Source of the DNA: Gammaproteobacteria bacterium
Lineage (GTDB): Bacteria; Pseudomonadota; Gammaproteobacteria; Pseudomonadales; Pseudomonadaceae
Direction of reading: 5' to 3'
DNA: 64,000 bases
NCBI GenBank assembly: GCA_018816095.1
Contig: JAHIWP010000036.1
Span: 62,001 to 126,000 of the forward strand
The notes beneath the pieces are model-generated. The model was not told where the DNA came from and did no database searches. It saw only the letters and a program-made list of their open reading frames with translations. The first letter of the stretch is position 1. Each line of letters starts with the position of its first letter. Made by a program: the position numbers and the translations under genes. Positions 1 to 9,320 of this stretch are shown here, piece by piece.

Positions 1-1105
1 TCACCGAGGCGGAATCCACTTCGGTCAGGAAGCGCCGCGCATCACTGAAGTTCTCGGTAATGATCGAGTCGGTGTGCTTGGAACCGTAGTGGTTGATGTG
101 CTCAATCGCTGTTTCCAGCGAATCAACAATACGAATCGCCAGGATCGGCGCGTTGTATTCGGCAAACCAGTCGTCTTCGCTCGCTTCCAACACATCACTG
201 CCCAGCAGTGCGCGGGTCGCGGCATCGCCACGCAGTTCAACGCCCTTGTCGCGGTAGATAGCGGCCAGAGACGGCAACACCTTGGCGGCAACGGCGCTAT
301 GCACCAGCAAGGTTTCCATGGCATTGCATGGCGAGTAACGCTGGGTCTTGGCGTTATCGGCAACCCGAATCGCCTTGTCGAGATCGGCGGCGACGTCGAT
401 GTAGACGTGGCACACGCCATCCAAATGCTTGATCACCGGCACCTTGGCATCGCGGCTGATGCGCTCGATCAGGCCCTTACCACCACGCGGCACGATCACA
501 TCCACGAACTCGGGCATGGTGATCAGCGCACCGACAGCGGCGCGGTCAGTGGTTTCCACCACTTGCACGGCGCTGGCAGGCAAGCCAGCTTCGCTCAAAC
601 CCAGCTGAATGCAGCGGGCAATCGCCTGGTTGGAATGAATCGCCTCGGAGCCGCCACGCAGAATGGTCGCATTACCGGATTTCAGGCACAGGCTGGCGGC
701 ATCGATGGTCACGTTCGGCCGCGACTCATAAATGATGCCAATCACGCCAAGCGGCACACGCATCTTGCCGACCTGAATACCGGACGGCATAAAGCGCATG
801 TCGCGGATCTCACCAATCGGGTCTGGCAGCGTGGCGACCTGACGCAGACCTTCGATCATGCTGTCGATCACCGCTGGGGTCAGCGCCAGACGATCGACCA
901 TGGCCGGTTCCAGACCGCTGGCGCGCGCGGCGGCCAGGTCCAGTTCATTGGCACTGGCCAACTCGCTGCGCGCAGCATCCAGCGCGGCGGCAGCGGCTTG
1001 CAGCGCACGATTTTTCTGCGCAGTACTGGCGCGCGCAAGCACACGCGAGGCGCTGCGAGCGGCCTGTCCCAGGCGGGTCATATAGTCGAGCACGGACTCA
1101 GTCAT
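1..1105 (-). CDS. proA: Gamma-glutamyl phosphate reductase, C-terminus cut by the window edge
   Basis: Catalyses the NADPH-dependent reduction of gamma-glutamyl phosphate to glutamate semialdehyde, the second step of proline synthesis in the cytoplasm. The reading frame starts at the ATG at 1105 ([17 protein letters not shown]) and runs off the left edge after about 368 codons; the family is about 420 residues, so roughly 50 are missing. Visible family signatures are [14 protein letters not shown] in the cofactor domain, [21 protein letters not shown], and [13 protein letters not shown] with the catalytic cysteine. A -10-like TATACT lies on the minus strand about 40 bp upstream. In Pseudomonas proA normally stands near nadD and the 3-methyladenine glycosylase gene, and the glycosylase gene is next here, on the opposite strand. 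Identity is certain from the motifs; only the C-terminus is unseen. Confidence 0.97.
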   Translation of the reverse strand, partial: MTESVLDYMTRLGQAARSASRVLARASTAQKNRALQAAAAALDAARSELASANELDLAAARASGLEPAMVDRLALTPAVIDSMIEGLRQVATLPDPIGEIRDMRFMPSGIQVGKMRVPLGVIGIIYESRPNVTIDAASLCLKSGNATILRGGSEAIHSNQAIARCIQLGLSEAGLPASAVQVVETTDRAAVGALITMPEFVDVIVPRGGKGLIERISRDAKVPVIKHLDGVCHVYIDVAADLDKAIRVADNAKTQRYSPCNAMETLLVHSAVAAKVLPSLAAIYRDKGVELRGDAATRALLGSDVLEASEDDWFAEYNAPILAIRIVDSLETAIEHINHYGSKHTDSIITENFSDARRFLTEVDSASV

Positions 1106-1287
1106 AGTCTTGGCGGGTCTGGCGGTTGAAAAAAGTCGCTGAGTATAACGGTCGCGCCGCTCCACGCCCAGCGCTGCGCGGCGGACGGTAGGCGCGAAGC
1201 AGCAGACACGCGCGCATTCAGGCACGCTTCATGCGCTTATTGTTACTATCGCCCACCCCATGTACCGCCGAGCAACCGTGACAGCGC

Positions 1288-2004
1288 ATGCCACACGCCC
1301 CCAACCCTAGCCCGCCCTGGCCCCAAGGCCGCGCCCTGCCGGCGAGCTTTTTCGACCGCGATGCACGCGTGTTGGCGCGCGAACTGCTCGGCAAGGTAAT
1401 TCGCCATAAGCACGGCGAGCACTGGCTGAGCGCACGGATTATTGAAACCGAAGCCTATTACCTAAGCGAGAAAGGCAGTCACGCGTCCCTCGGCTATACC
1501 CATAAACGCCGAGCGCTGTTTATGGCGGGCGGGCACATTTATATGTACTACGCGCGCGGCGGCGATTCACTGAACTTTAGCGCTCAGGGGCCGGGCAACG
1601 CAGTGCTGATCAAATCCGCCTACCCGTGGCAGGACACGCACAGCGGCGCGGATGCCGTAGCCCAGATGCAACGCAACAACCCCGACCGCCAAGGCCGAGC
1701 ACGCCCGCTAGACAAACTGTGCAATGGCCAAACCCTGCTGTGCAAAGCCCTCGGACTAAAAGTGCCCGATTGGGACGCACAACCCTTCGATGAGCAGCGT
1801 TTGTTTGTCGAAGACCTCGAGCACGCCCCCGCGCACGTCGTGCAATGCACGCGCCTGGGCATCCCCCAGGGCCGAGACGAGCAACTGCCCTACCGTTTTG
1901 TCGACGCCGACTTTGCCCGCCATTGCACGCGTAACCCACTGCGCCGCGGACAACTAGCCGGCCAGGATTATCACTTACTCAGCCGTACGGACAATCATCG
2001 ATGA
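1288..2004 (+). CDS. mpg: DNA-3-methyladenine glycosylase, AAG/MPG family
   Basis: A 238-residue monofunctional base-excision glycosylase that removes alkylated purines such as 3-methyladenine from DNA. It matches the eukaryote-type AAG fold rather than AlkA. RIIETEAYY contains the family's catalytic Glu and an active-site Tyr, SHASLGYT the active-site His region, and HIYMYYARGGDSLNFSAQG the conserved strand lining the flipped-base pocket. Length is typical of bacterial members. The ATG at 1288 is the first good start after the proA divergent promoter region; the ribosome-binding site is weak. The stop overlaps the next gene's start (ATGA at 2001-2004), so the two are probably translationally coupled although their functions look unrelated. 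Confidence 0.93.
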   Translation: MPHAPNPSPPWPQGRALPASFFDRDARVLARELLGKVIRHKHGEHWLSARIIETEAYYLSEKGSHASLGYTHKRRALFMAGGHIYMYYARGGDSLNFSAQGPGNAVLIKSAYPWQDTHSGADAVAQMQRNNPDRQGRARPLDKLCNGQTLLCKALGLKVPDWDAQPFDEQRLFVEDLEHAPAHVVQCTRLGIPQGRDEQLPYRFVDADFARHCTRNPLRRGQLAGQDYHLLSRTDNHR

Positions 2005-3317
2005 GCCACTGGTTCGACACCCTGACCCTCTGGCTGAGCGCCAACCCGCAATGGCTGGGCCTGGCCATTTTTCTGCTCGCCTGCCTCGAATGCCTGGCGA
2101 TTGTCGGCTTATTGGTGCCCGGCACCGTGCTGCTGTTCGCGGTGGCCGCACTGGCGGGCAACGGCGCACTGGGCCTGAGCGAAACCCTGTTGCTGGCTTT
2201 TTTCGGCGGCATGCTGGGCGACTGCCTGTCCTATGCGCTGGGGCGTTATTTTCATCAGGACATCGGCCGATTACCGGTACTGCGCAATAACCCACAGTGG
2301 CTGAGCAGCGCACACGGTTACTTTCTGCGTTACGGCGTCACCAGCCTGTTGATCGGTCGTTTTATCGGCCCGCTACGCCCCATGCTGCCGATGATCGCGG
2401 GCATGTTCGACATGCCCTTCGCACGCTTTTTTATCGTCAGCCTGCTGGCCGGAGTCGGTTGGTCAGTCGCCTACATGCTGCCTGGCTGGGCGACTGGCGC
2501 GGCGCTGCGCCTGCCGCTGCCGGAAGGCTTCTGGACGGAGGCCGGGGCCATTGTGGCCGGCGTGGCGCTGGTGGTTGCCGTCAGCGTACAAGGCAGCGTG
2601 CGCGGCCTGCGCCATACCAGTTTGCTGACTGCGGGTGCGTGCCTGGCGCTGCTGATTGGCCTGATGCTCAGCTGGCCACACCTCAGCCCGCTCGACCAAG
2701 GCCTGCTGAGCCTGGTTCAGGAGCATCGTGCGCCCGCACTGGATACGCTGATGGTGCTGATCACCCGCCTCGGCGATCTGACCACGCAACTGGCAGCCGC
2801 TTTACTGCTGTGTTTGGCGCTGCTGGTAACGCGGCAATGGCGAACCCTATGTTTGGCCATCGGCACCCTGCTTGGCACGGCCTTAGCAAACAGCGCGCTA
2901 AAGACGCTCTTCGCGCGCAGCCGCCCCGATGTGCTGCTCGAACCCCTGAGCAGCTTCAGCTTTCCCAGTGGCCACAGCTCGGCAGCGTTTGCCTTCTTCT
3001 TACTACTCGGGGTGCTGGCCGGGCGCGGACAACCGCCGCGCATGCGCCTGGCCTGGCTGCTCCTGGCAAGCTTCCCCGCTGCGGCGATTGCCGGTTCAAG
3101 GGTTTACCTGGGAGTGCATTGGCCCAGCGACATCATTGCCGGCGCCATCCTGGCGGCCTGCATCTGCGCCCTGAGCCTGACACTGGTGCAATGGCGCACA
3201 GCGCTGCCGGCCTTGCCTAAAAAGACGTGGTGGCTGCTGCTACCGGCGATTATCGCTCTGCTGGGCGGCATCACCACCTGGCAGTTGTCCGCCGGGCTGC
3301 AGCTGTACCGCTACTGA
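2001..3317 (+). CDS. DedA-PAP2 fusion membrane protein (LssY-like)
   Basis: A 438-residue inner-membrane protein joining two domains. Residues about 10-190 are a DedA/SNARE-associated domain (now linked to undecaprenyl-phosphate or phospholipid translocation), with the family signature GRFIGPLRPMLPMIAG. Residues about 220-400 are a PAP2 acid phosphatase with all three motifs: KTLFARSRP, FPSGHSS and SRVYLGVHWPSD, so the phosphatase should be active. A transporter and a lipid-pyrophosphate phosphatase in one chain suggests coupled flipping and dephosphorylation of a polyprenyl or phospholipid substrate; that is inference. The start overlaps mpg by four bases. The 3' end overlaps the convergent LON-domain gene by seven bases, leaving no room for an intervening terminator. 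Confidence 0.88.
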   Translation: MSHWFDTLTLWLSANPQWLGLAIFLLACLECLAIVGLLVPGTVLLFAVAALAGNGALGLSETLLLAFFGGMLGDCLSYALGRYFHQDIGRLPVLRNNPQWLSSAHGYFLRYGVTSLLIGRFIGPLRPMLPMIAGMFDMPFARFFIVSLLAGVGWSVAYMLPGWATGAALRLPLPEGFWTEAGAIVAGVALVVAVSVQGSVRGLRHTSLLTAGACLALLIGLMLSWPHLSPLDQGLLSLVQEHRAPALDTLMVLITRLGDLTTQLAAALLLCLALLVTRQWRTLCLAIGTLLGTALANSALKTLFARSRPDVLLEPLSSFSFPSGHSSAAFAFFLLLGVLAGRGQPPRMRLAWLLLASFPAAAIAGSRVYLGVHWPSDIIAGAILAACICALSLTLVQWRTALPALPKKTWWLLLPAIIALLGGITTWQLSAGLQLYRY

Positions 3318-3898
3318 CGCTCGCCCTGCAACTGCTCAAGCAGTTGCTGCAACAGCTCCAAGCGCAACGGTGCATCGACGGTTTCGAGCAACGTCAGCTT
3401 TTGCTCAACGTCCAACGGCAACAGGTAAGCCAGTTGGTTAGCCAATGCATCCTGGCCTGTCGGCTCGCTCGGCATACCCAAGGACGCCACCAGCGGATGT
3501 GCGTTTAGCGCCTCCAGCAGGGCGGCCAAGTCGGCATGCTCAGTGGTCAGAGGCTGCTCCGGCGGCTCATCCAGCCACTCGACCTCGGCCAGGGCCAGCT
3601 GGTCAGGCAGCACTTGGGCGCGCTGCACGCGAAACCGCCGACCGCCTTCAACCCGGATACCCAACAGGCCATTGGGCCGCTGCTGGAAGTCGCGGATCAG
3701 CGCCTCACAACCGACGGCCGAAAACTGCCCGGCAGCCTCACCCACCTCAGCGCCATCGATGATGCAGACCACGCCAAAGCCCTGGTTCTGCTTCATGCAA
3801 CGGCTGACCATGTCCAGGTAACGCGCTTCGAACACCTGTAAATCCAGCATGCAGCCTGGAAACAGCACGGTATTCAGTGGAAACAATGGCAGGGTCAT
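3311..3898 (-). CDS. LON substrate-binding-domain protein
   Basis: A 195-residue cytoplasmic protein consisting of the LON N-terminal (substrate-binding) domain without ATPase or protease parts. MTLPLFPLNTVLFPGCMLDL at the N-terminus and the following VFEARYLDMV are the family signature. Its biochemical role in bacteria is not established; the domain is thought to bind unfolded peptides. I chose ATG 3898 because AGGAGG sits six bases upstream; the GTG six bases earlier has no room for that site. It lies nine bases downstream of lrgB on the same strand, so it is probably the third gene of an lrgA-lrgB operon. Confidence 0.85.
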   Translation of the reverse strand: MTLPLFPLNTVLFPGCMLDLQVFEARYLDMVSRCMKQNQGFGVVCIIDGAEVGEAAGQFSAVGCEALIRDFQQRPNGLLGIRVEGGRRFRVQRAQVLPDQLALAEVEWLDEPPEQPLTTEHADLAALLEALNAHPLVASLGMPSEPTGQDALANQLAYLLPLDVEQKLTLLETVDAPLRLELLQQLLEQLQGERQ

Positions 3899-3908
3899 GG
3901 GCACCTCC

Positions 3909-4625
3909 TTATAGCCACAACAAAATAGCCAGCGGCAGCAACACGGCCGTGAACACGCCCATCAGGCTCATCGCCAGGGCAGCAAATGCCCCGCACTCCT
4001 CGCCTTCCTGCAGGGCGCGCGCGGTGCCGACCGCATGCGCGGTCAGGCCCAAGGCCATACCCAGCGCTGCGGGATGCTGCACCCCCAGACGCTTAAGCAA
4101 TGACGGGCCGATGATCGCGCCAATAATCCCGGTGATCATCACAAACACCGCGGCCAACGCCGCAATACCGCCAATCTGACTGGCCACCAACATGGCAATC
4201 GGCGAGGTCACCGACTTGGGCGCCATGCTCATCAGCATGATGTGTTCCGCGCCAAAGGCCCAGGCCAGGGTCACCCCCAGCGCCGTAGCAACCACACCGG
4301 CCACCAGCAGCGTAATAAAGGTCGGCCAGAACAGCTGACGAATCCGCCGCAAGTTAACAAACAACGGTACCGCCAGCGCCACCGTGGCGGGCCCGAGGAA
4401 CAGGGTCAGCGCGGTGGCACTATCTTTGTACTCCGCGAAGGTCAGGCCGCAGGCCAGGAGAATGCCGATCACCGTGAGCATCGACACCAGCACCGGCTGC
4501 AGAAACACCCAGCGGGTCTTTTCGTAAGCGGCCATGGCCAACTGATAAGCACCAAGGGTAATGCCGACGCCAAACAGAGGATGGTGCGTCAGCGCCTGCC
4601 AGGCGGCGTGCCATTCCACAGTCAT
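3909..4625 (-). CDS. lrgB: LrgB/CidB family membrane protein
   Basis: A 238-residue polytopic inner-membrane protein of the LrgB family, originally described as an antiholin-like regulator of murein hydrolases and more recently linked to export of small carboxylates. Family features include SMAPKSVTSPIAM, a run rich in small residues and prolines, and GLTAHAVGTARAL near the C-terminus. The start is ATG 4625 (MTVEWHAAWQALTHHPLFG), overlapping the lrgA stop as ATGA, which indicates coupled translation. The longer upstream extension of the open frame lies within lrgA and is not needed. The only visible promoter-like element for the pair is upstream of lrgA. Confidence 0.92.
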   Translation of the reverse strand: MTVEWHAAWQALTHHPLFGVGITLGAYQLAMAAYEKTRWVFLQPVLVSMLTVIGILLACGLTFAEYKDSATALTLFLGPATVALAVPLFVNLRRIRQLFWPTFITLLVAGVVATALGVTLAWAFGAEHIMLMSMAPKSVTSPIAMLVASQIGGIAALAAVFVMITGIIGAIIGPSLLKRLGVQHPAALGMALGLTAHAVGTARALQEGEECGAFAALAMSLMGVFTAVLLPLAILLWL

Positions 4626-4981
4626 GCGTCCCTCCTGCGTTGCTGGCGGTTGATCAGTTTCTGCATCAGCCAGCCGGCGAATGCAATGGACAGCAACAGG
4701 GATAACAGCAGCGCACCGGCAATCGCCCAAAAGTCGGCAGAGATCGCCTCGGCATAGGCCATTACCCCTACCGCTGGCGGCACCAGCAATAACGGCAGGT
4801 ACTTCAGCAGGCTGCCTGAAGCCTGACGCAGCGGCTCACCCACCTCACCACGCAACAACAGAAAAGCAAACAGCAGCAGCATGCCGATAATCGGCCCCGG
4901 CAGCATCGGTATCAGCAAAACGTTCAGCGCAGTGCCGAGCAACTGGCACAGCACCAGCCAAAAAAGGCCGCGTAACAACAT
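4622..4981 (-). CDS. lrgA: LrgA/CidA family holin-like protein
   Basis: A 119-residue protein with about four membrane helices, of the holin-like CidA/LrgA family that partners LrgB. The segment LLIPMLPGPIIGMLLLF holds the diagnostic PGPIIGM motif, and the helix-flanking LLLVPPAVGVMAY is also typical. The C-terminus is strongly basic (NRQQRRRDA), as expected for the cytoplasmic tail. A minus-strand TATAAT lies at 5027-5032 about 50 bp upstream of the ATG. With lrgB it should form a membrane complex affecting cell-wall turnover or metabolite export; which applies here cannot be told from sequence. Confidence 0.92.
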   Translation of the reverse strand: MLLRGLFWLVLCQLLGTALNVLLIPMLPGPIIGMLLLFAFLLLRGEVGEPLRQASGSLLKYLPLLLVPPAVGVMAYAEAISADFWAIAGALLLSLLLSIAFAGWLMQKLINRQQRRRDA

Positions 4982-5026
4982 GACGGGTAATCTCCGAATC
5001 GTATGATCCCAGGCGTAATGCCACGC

Positions 5027-5032
5027 ATTATA
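5027..5032 (-). promoter_or_regulatory. -10 element of the lrgAB promoter
   Basis: A consensus TATAAT on the minus strand, 46 bp upstream of the lrgA start. The -35 position is poorly conserved. The short inverted repeat GCGT-N6-ACGC at 5013-5026 overlaps the presumed transcription start and might bind a regulator. Confidence 0.5.
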
Positions 5033-5200
5033 AGCAAAAGCCCCCTGTAACGGCCGGTTTACAGCGGTTGCGCGAGATAAACCGTGACCTAAGGCCGCGC
5101 TGCACTCGCCACTTGACCCGGTGGCGAACCCATGATGATCTTAGGACAGAAGGATTTACGCCCCCAAAAAAAACAACACTCGCGTCTTCAAGGAGAAACC

Positions 5201-5656
5201 ATGACTTCAGTACCCGCCGCCGAACTGTCCAGCTACATCGGCAAAGAACTTGGCCGCTCCGACTGGCTGACCATCGACCAAGAACGCATCAACCAGTTCG
5301 CCGAATGCACGGGCGACCACCAGTTCATCCATGTCGATCCGGAAAAAGCCAAGCTCACCCCGTTCGGCACCACCATCGCCCACGGTTTTCTCTCGCTGTC
5401 ACTGGTGCCCAAGCTGATGGAAGGCATCATGATCATGCCCACTGGGCTGAAAATGGCCGTCAACTATGGCCTGGACAGCGTGCGTTTTATCCAACCGGTA
5501 AAGGTCAATTCCAAGGTTCGTCTGTCAGCCACCCTGACCGAAGTGACGGAGAAAAATCCGGGCCAGTGGCTGCTCAAGGCCAAGGTAGTGCTGGAAATCG
5601 AAGGCTCGGAAAAACCGGCCTATATCGCTGAGCCGCTGACCCTCTGCTTCGTCTGA
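5201..5656 (+). CDS. MaoC-family (R)-hydratase
   Basis: A 151-residue single hot-dog-fold protein of the MaoC/(R)-specific enoyl-CoA hydratase family. The hydratase-2 signature is present: AECTGDHQFIHVDP supplies the catalytic Asp and His, followed by GTTIAHGFLSLSL. Such enzymes hydrate trans-2-enoyl-CoA (or -ACP) and in pseudomonads can feed polyhydroxyalkanoate or acyl metabolism; the natural substrate is unknown. The start is ATG 5201, with AAGGAG eight bases upstream. The gene is monocistronic by appearance: a strong hairpin follows at 5676-5699 and it diverges from lrgA across about 220 bp that contain no other gene. Confidence 0.88.
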   Translation: MTSVPAAELSSYIGKELGRSDWLTIDQERINQFAECTGDHQFIHVDPEKAKLTPFGTTIAHGFLSLSLVPKLMEGIMIMPTGLKMAVNYGLDSVRFIQPVKVNSKVRLSATLTEVTEKNPGQWLLKAKVVLEIEGSEKPAYIAEPLTLCFV

Positions 5657-5675
5657 TCACTGCCGCCAAACCAAA

Positions 5676-5699
5676 GCGCACAGACATCCGTCTGTGCGC
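5676..5699 (+). terminator. Hairpin downstream of the MaoC gene
   Basis: A perfect 10-bp stem (GCGCACAGAC / GTCTGTGCGC) with a four-base loop, 20 bp after the MaoC stop. The T-run after the stem is poor, so it may be a weak terminator or an mRNA-stabilising hairpin. Confidence 0.55.
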
Positions 5700-5787
5700 C
5701 TCTGTTGTGGCCGCTACGCGCGCTCTATCACGGCACATGCAGCGGTTTAAGGCATACTCAGCCGACCCTACAGACCGGATTTTCTGC

Positions 5788-7515
5788 ATGCGCCGCCTTT
5801 CCCATCTAGCGCCCTTGAGCCTTGCTCTACTGCTTGCCGCCTGTGGCGATGGCGAACCGCTGTTGCCCGCCGACGCGGTGCTGCCCGATGGCGGGCGCTA
5901 CCGTGGCGAGGTACTCGACGGCCTGCTGCAAGGCCCGGGCCGCCTGGATTACAGCGACGGCCGTTATTACCTGGGATCGTTTAAAGATGGCCAGTTCAAC
6001 GGAACCGGTGAATGGCACAGTGCGCAGGGCGAGGTGTATAGCGGGGAATTTCAGGGCGGTCATTTCCATGGCCAGGGCCGCCTGGATTACAGCGATGGCA
6101 GCCGCTATATCGGTGGCTTTGCCAACGGCGCGCCCAACGGCGAAGGCCACCTCAAAAGCAGCGAACTGGAATACCGCGGCGAATTCAGCAATGGCCTCTA
6201 CAGCGGCCTGGGCTCGTTGCAGTGGAGCCATGGCGAACGCTTCCAGGGCCAGTTCCGCAAGGGCCAGCCCCACGGCCAAGGCGTCCTGAGCGACGCTGAA
6301 GGCAATGAATACGCGGGCACCTTTGATAATCAGCAACTCAACGGCCAGGGCAGTTTCAAGAACCTGGGCGGCGATCTCTACAGCGGTGAGTTCCGCGACA
6401 ACCAATTCCACGGCAAAGGTCGCTTTCAAAGTGCGGATGGCGACGTCTGGGGCGGGCGCTTCGTAAATGGCAGCCTGACCGGCCAAGGCCAGTTCAAGGG
6501 CGTCGATGGCAGCCATTACGTTGGCCAGTTCCGCGACTGGAACTACCACGGCGAAGGCCGCCTAACCCTCGTCGACGGCAGCGTTTATCAGGGCCACTTT
6601 GCCTACGGCAAATACCACGGCAAAGGCAGCCTGACCCAGGCAGACGGCAGCCTGCAAAGCGGTACCTGGCGGCAAGGCCGGCTGATTCGCGACAGCGACG
6701 GCCAGGCAGTACCCGACACTTTGGCTATTGGCTTACTGGAGCAAGGCCGACTGCTCGACGCCGCCATTGACCAGCTGCCCGCCTCGACCCCCGCCATCGA
6801 ACTGTATGCGCTGACCCTGGCCGGCGACGGCAAACAAAGCGTGTTTATGCGCGAGGCCGACTACGTGGGTGACCTGCTGCAAAACCGCTTTGCTGCCCAC
6901 GGCCTGATTACCCTGGTCAATCACCGCGACCACCTGGCGGATCGCCCGCTGGCCACCAGCGCCAGCCTGGGTCGCAGCATTCGGGCCCTGGCTGAACGCA
7001 GCGGTGAAGAAGACCTGATCTTTATCTACCTGACCAGCCACGGCTCCGCGCAACACGAGCTGCACCTCGACCAGCCACGCCTGCAGCTCAGCGACCTACC
7101 CGCCAGCGAACTGGCCACCCTGCTGACACCGCTTAAAGAGCGCTACAAAGTGCTGGTGATTTCGGCCTGCTACTCGGGTGGTTTTATCCCCAAGGTGCAG
7201 GATGAGAAAACCCTGGTGATCACCGCCGCGCGCGCCGACCGGGTGTCCTTCGGCTGCTCGGAGGAAAATGATTTCACTTACTTCGGCCGTGCGTTATTTG
7301 CCGATGCCCTGCAACAGACCGATGACCTGCAGCGCGCCTTCACACTGGCCCAGGCCAGCGTCGCCGCGCGCGAAAAGGCCGATGGCTTCGAGCCGTCCGA
7401 ACCGCAAATCTGGCCCGCCAAGGCGGTCCTCGCACAGTGGCATAAGCTGCGTGAGCAGCAAGCGGCACTCGCCCTCAACAGCCAAAACGCCGCGCAACCT
7501 ACGGACCAGCCGTAA
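5788..7515 (+). CDS. MORN-repeat lipoprotein with C13 (legumain/caspase-like) peptidase domain
   Basis: A 575-residue predicted lipoprotein. The start ATG 5788 gives [20 protein letters not shown], a signal peptide ending in the lipobox LAAC. Residues about 33-295 are eleven to twelve tandem 23-residue MORN repeats (pattern YxGxFxxGxxxGxGxL), which form an extended beta sheet that in other proteins contacts membranes or partners. Residues about 340-535 look like a peptidase C13 domain: TSHGS contains His418 and ISACYSGG contains Cys461, the spacing and contexts of the clan CD His-Cys dyad. Export to the periplasm or outer membrane is inferred from the lipobox; residue 2 after the Cys is Gly, not Asp, which favours outer-membrane sorting. 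Its substrates are unknown. It stands alone between a hairpin and the oxidoreductase gene. Confidence 0.85.
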   Translation: MRRLSHLAPLSLALLLAACGDGEPLLPADAVLPDGGRYRGEVLDGLLQGPGRLDYSDGRYYLGSFKDGQFNGTGEWHSAQGEVYSGEFQGGHFHGQGRLDYSDGSRYIGGFANGAPNGEGHLKSSELEYRGEFSNGLYSGLGSLQWSHGERFQGQFRKGQPHGQGVLSDAEGNEYAGTFDNQQLNGQGSFKNLGGDLYSGEFRDNQFHGKGRFQSADGDVWGGRFVNGSLTGQGQFKGVDGSHYVGQFRDWNYHGEGRLTLVDGSVYQGHFAYGKYHGKGSLTQADGSLQSGTWRQGRLIRDSDGQAVPDTLAIGLLEQGRLLDAAIDQLPASTPAIELYALTLAGDGKQSVFMREADYVGDLLQNRFAAHGLITLVNHRDHLADRPLATSASLGRSIRALAERSGEEDLIFIYLTSHGSAQHELHLDQPRLQLSDLPASELATLLTPLKERYKVLVISACYSGGFIPKVQDEKTLVITAARADRVSFGCSEENDFTYFGRALFADALQQTDDLQRAFTLAQASVAAREKADGFEPSEPQIWPAKAVLAQWHKLREQQAALALNSQNAAQPTDQP

Positions 7516-7597
7516 CCCTTACAGCGACCTGCAAGCGCAGAGTGCGCAGCCCCTACAGCCTGTTAAGCTGATGGATATCAGCGGAGAACCCCACGCT

Positions 7598-8239
7598 ATG
7601 TATTTGACGCCCCAGCACATCCTTCTCGCAGGCGCCACCGGCCTGACCGGCGAGCACTTGCTGGACCGCCTGCTGAATGAGCCCACGGTCGCCCGCGTGC
7701 TAGCCCCCAGCCGCCGGCCACTGGCTGAGCATGCGCACCTGGACAACCCGCAGGGCGAGCTGCTTGCCCTACTGCCGCAACTGCAGGGCAAGGTCGATAC
7801 GGCCTTCTGCTGCCTGGGCAGCACAATTAAACAGGCCGGCTCGCAAGCTGCCTTTCGCGCCGTCGACCATGATCTGGTCATCGCCTTCGCCGAACGTGCC
7901 CGCGCCCTCGGTGCGCGCCACCTGCTGGTGATCAGCGCCCTCGGTGCAGACCAGGGCTCGACAGTGTTTTACAACCAGGTCAAAGGTCAGATGGAGCAAG
8001 CCCTGCGCGCGCAAGACTGGCCGCAACTGACCATCGTCCGCCCCTCGCTGCTACTCGGCGCGCGCCAGGAGTTTCGCCTCGGCGAACGCCTTGCCGCACC
8101 TTTTATGCGCTGGCTGCCGGGCAAATACCGCGGCATCGACGCCACCGTACTGGCCCGCGCCTTGTGGCGCTTGGCCCTGGAAGAAGATGCCGGCACTCGC
8201 GTGATCGAATCAGACCAACTGCGCCGCCTCGGCCGCTAA
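7598..8239 (+). CDS. NAD(P)H-binding Rossmann-fold protein
   Basis: A 213-residue atypical short-chain-dehydrogenase-like protein. The N-terminal [19 protein letters not shown] is a classic GxxGxxG dinucleotide-binding loop, and [19 protein letters not shown] with a following K gives the Ser-Tyr-Lys-like region of NAD(P)-binding epimerase-type proteins. No substrate can be assigned. I chose ATG 7598 ([12 protein letters not shown]), with GGAG about ten bases upstream; ATG 7571 in the same frame would add nine residues and is the alternative. A small conserved gene follows after 15 bp, so the two may be cotranscribed. Confidence 0.8.
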   Translation: MYLTPQHILLAGATGLTGEHLLDRLLNEPTVARVLAPSRRPLAEHAHLDNPQGELLALLPQLQGKVDTAFCCLGSTIKQAGSQAAFRAVDHDLVIAFAERARALGARHLLVISALGADQGSTVFYNQVKGQMEQALRAQDWPQLTIVRPSLLLGARQEFRLGERLAAPFMRWLPGKYRGIDATVLARALWRLALEEDAGTRVIESDQLRRLGR

Positions 8240-8254
8240 CAGAAGACCCCACCT

Positions 8255-8605
8255 ATGAGCACCACCCCGCACGACCTAATCAGCGCCCTGAAGCATGCCG
8301 ACATGCTGGAAATCGACGGCCTGCATGCCTGGCAGTTCAGCCTCAACGCCGAACAACTGGCGCAGCATCAGACTGGCGGCCAAGCGGCCACCGACGCGCC
8401 GCTGTTGAGCATCGAATGCATGGACGGCCGCGCCCTGTGCAAATGGCACTTCAGCCTGGCCCAGATAATCGCCGCGCGCTTTGATGGTGAAGCCGATGCC
8501 TGGCGCCTCAACGACACGGCCGGCCCTCACCTGATCAAGTGCTTTGCCGCCGTCAGCGGCGACAACAGCGATCAGCCGGAAGACGCCAGCAACGACGTCG
8601 AATAG
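8255..8605 (+). CDS. Small conserved hypothetical protein (possibly DUF5629)
   Basis: A 116-residue soluble protein with no transmembrane segment or signal peptide. The N-terminal ADMLEIDGLHAWQFSL resembles a small Pseudomonas-restricted family that I believe is DUF5629; I am not certain of that name. The acidic tail (DNSDQPEDASNDVE) is probably disordered. There are no catalytic motifs. It lies 15 bp after the oxidoreductase gene and 22 bp before a methyltransferase gene, so it is likely the middle member of a three-gene operon. Function unknown. Confidence 0.7.
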   Translation: MSTTPHDLISALKHADMLEIDGLHAWQFSLNAEQLAQHQTGGQAATDAPLLSIECMDGRALCKWHFSLAQIIAARFDGEADAWRLNDTAGPHLIKCFAAVSGDNSDQPEDASNDVE

Positions 8606-8627
8606 CGCAACGCGCGAGGTAAACCCT

Positions 8628-9239
8628 GTGGGCTTATATAACCGCTACCTGCTACCGCACCTGATCGACTTCGCCTGTGGCATGGGCGCAGTCATGAAGG
8701 CCCGCTCGCAGCTGGTGCCTCAAGCTCACGGGCGAGTACTGGAGATTGGCATCGGCAGCGGCCTCAACTTGGCGTTCTACGACGCGCAAAAAGTCAGCAC
8801 GATCATCGGCGTCGACCCCAGCGCCGACATGCAGACGCTGGCCAGGCAACGCGCCGACGCGATCAGTATTCCCGTGGAGATGATTGCCCTGGAACTGGGA
8901 CAAATTCAGGCCGAGGATGCCAGCTTCGATTGCATCGTCTGCACCTTCACCCTGTGCACCATTCCAGATGCCGTCGCAGCCCTGCGCGAGATGCGCCGCG
9001 TGCTCAGGCCGGGTGGACGTTTGCTATTTTGCGAACACGGTCTGGCGCCTGAGCTACCGGTATTGCGTTGGCAGAATCGCCTGACGCCGCTGTGGAAACC
9101 GCTGACCGGTGGCTGCCACCTCAATCGTGATATTGCCGCACTGATCCGCGCGGGCGGCTTTCACATCGGCGAGCTGAGCAACCGCTACCTCAAGGGCCCC
9201 AAGCCCATGACCTATGTCTATCAAGGCTGGGCCGACTAG
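8628..9239 (+). CDS. Class I SAM-dependent methyltransferase
   Basis: A 203-residue methyltransferase. VLEIGIGSGLNLAFY is motif I (SAM binding), VDPSADMQTLAR gives the acidic residue after strand beta-2, and FDCIVCTFTLCTIPD is motif IV, followed by the MRRVLRPGGRLLFCEHG segment typical of the UbiE/Methyltransf_11 group. A substrate cannot be deduced. The start is the GTG at 8628, with GAGGT seven bases upstream; the upstream extension of the frame lies within the preceding gene. The convergent GGDEF-EAL gene ends 81 bp beyond its stop. Confidence 0.82.
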   Translation: MGLYNRYLLPHLIDFACGMGAVMKARSQLVPQAHGRVLEIGIGSGLNLAFYDAQKVSTIIGVDPSADMQTLARQRADAISIPVEMIALELGQIQAEDASFDCIVCTFTLCTIPDAVAALREMRRVLRPGGRLLFCEHGLAPELPVLRWQNRLTPLWKPLTGGCHLNRDIAALIRAGGFHIGELSNRYLKGPKPMTYVYQGWAD

Positions 9240-9320
9240 GCCGTTGTTTTACAGCTGTTTATGCCTATCGGCGGCGCAGCGGCAGCCCCTGCTGCAAGCT
9301 TCAGCCAGCAGCGCTCGCGA

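Noticed and set aside
5107..5126. CGCCAC-N8-GTGGCG upstream of the MaoC gene as a terminator or riboswitch
   Set aside because: Short stem, large loop and no T-run; no known riboswitch features nearby.
5827..6549. A 240-codon antisense frame opposite the MORN repeats
   Set aside because: Its repetitive Ala/Val/Glu translation simply mirrors the repeated MORN codons.
5880..6690. DNA-level tandem repeats that might look like a satellite or CRISPR array
   Set aside because: The periodicity is 69 bp in frame with the 23-residue MORN unit and the units vary like protein repeats; there are no identical repeats with unique spacers.
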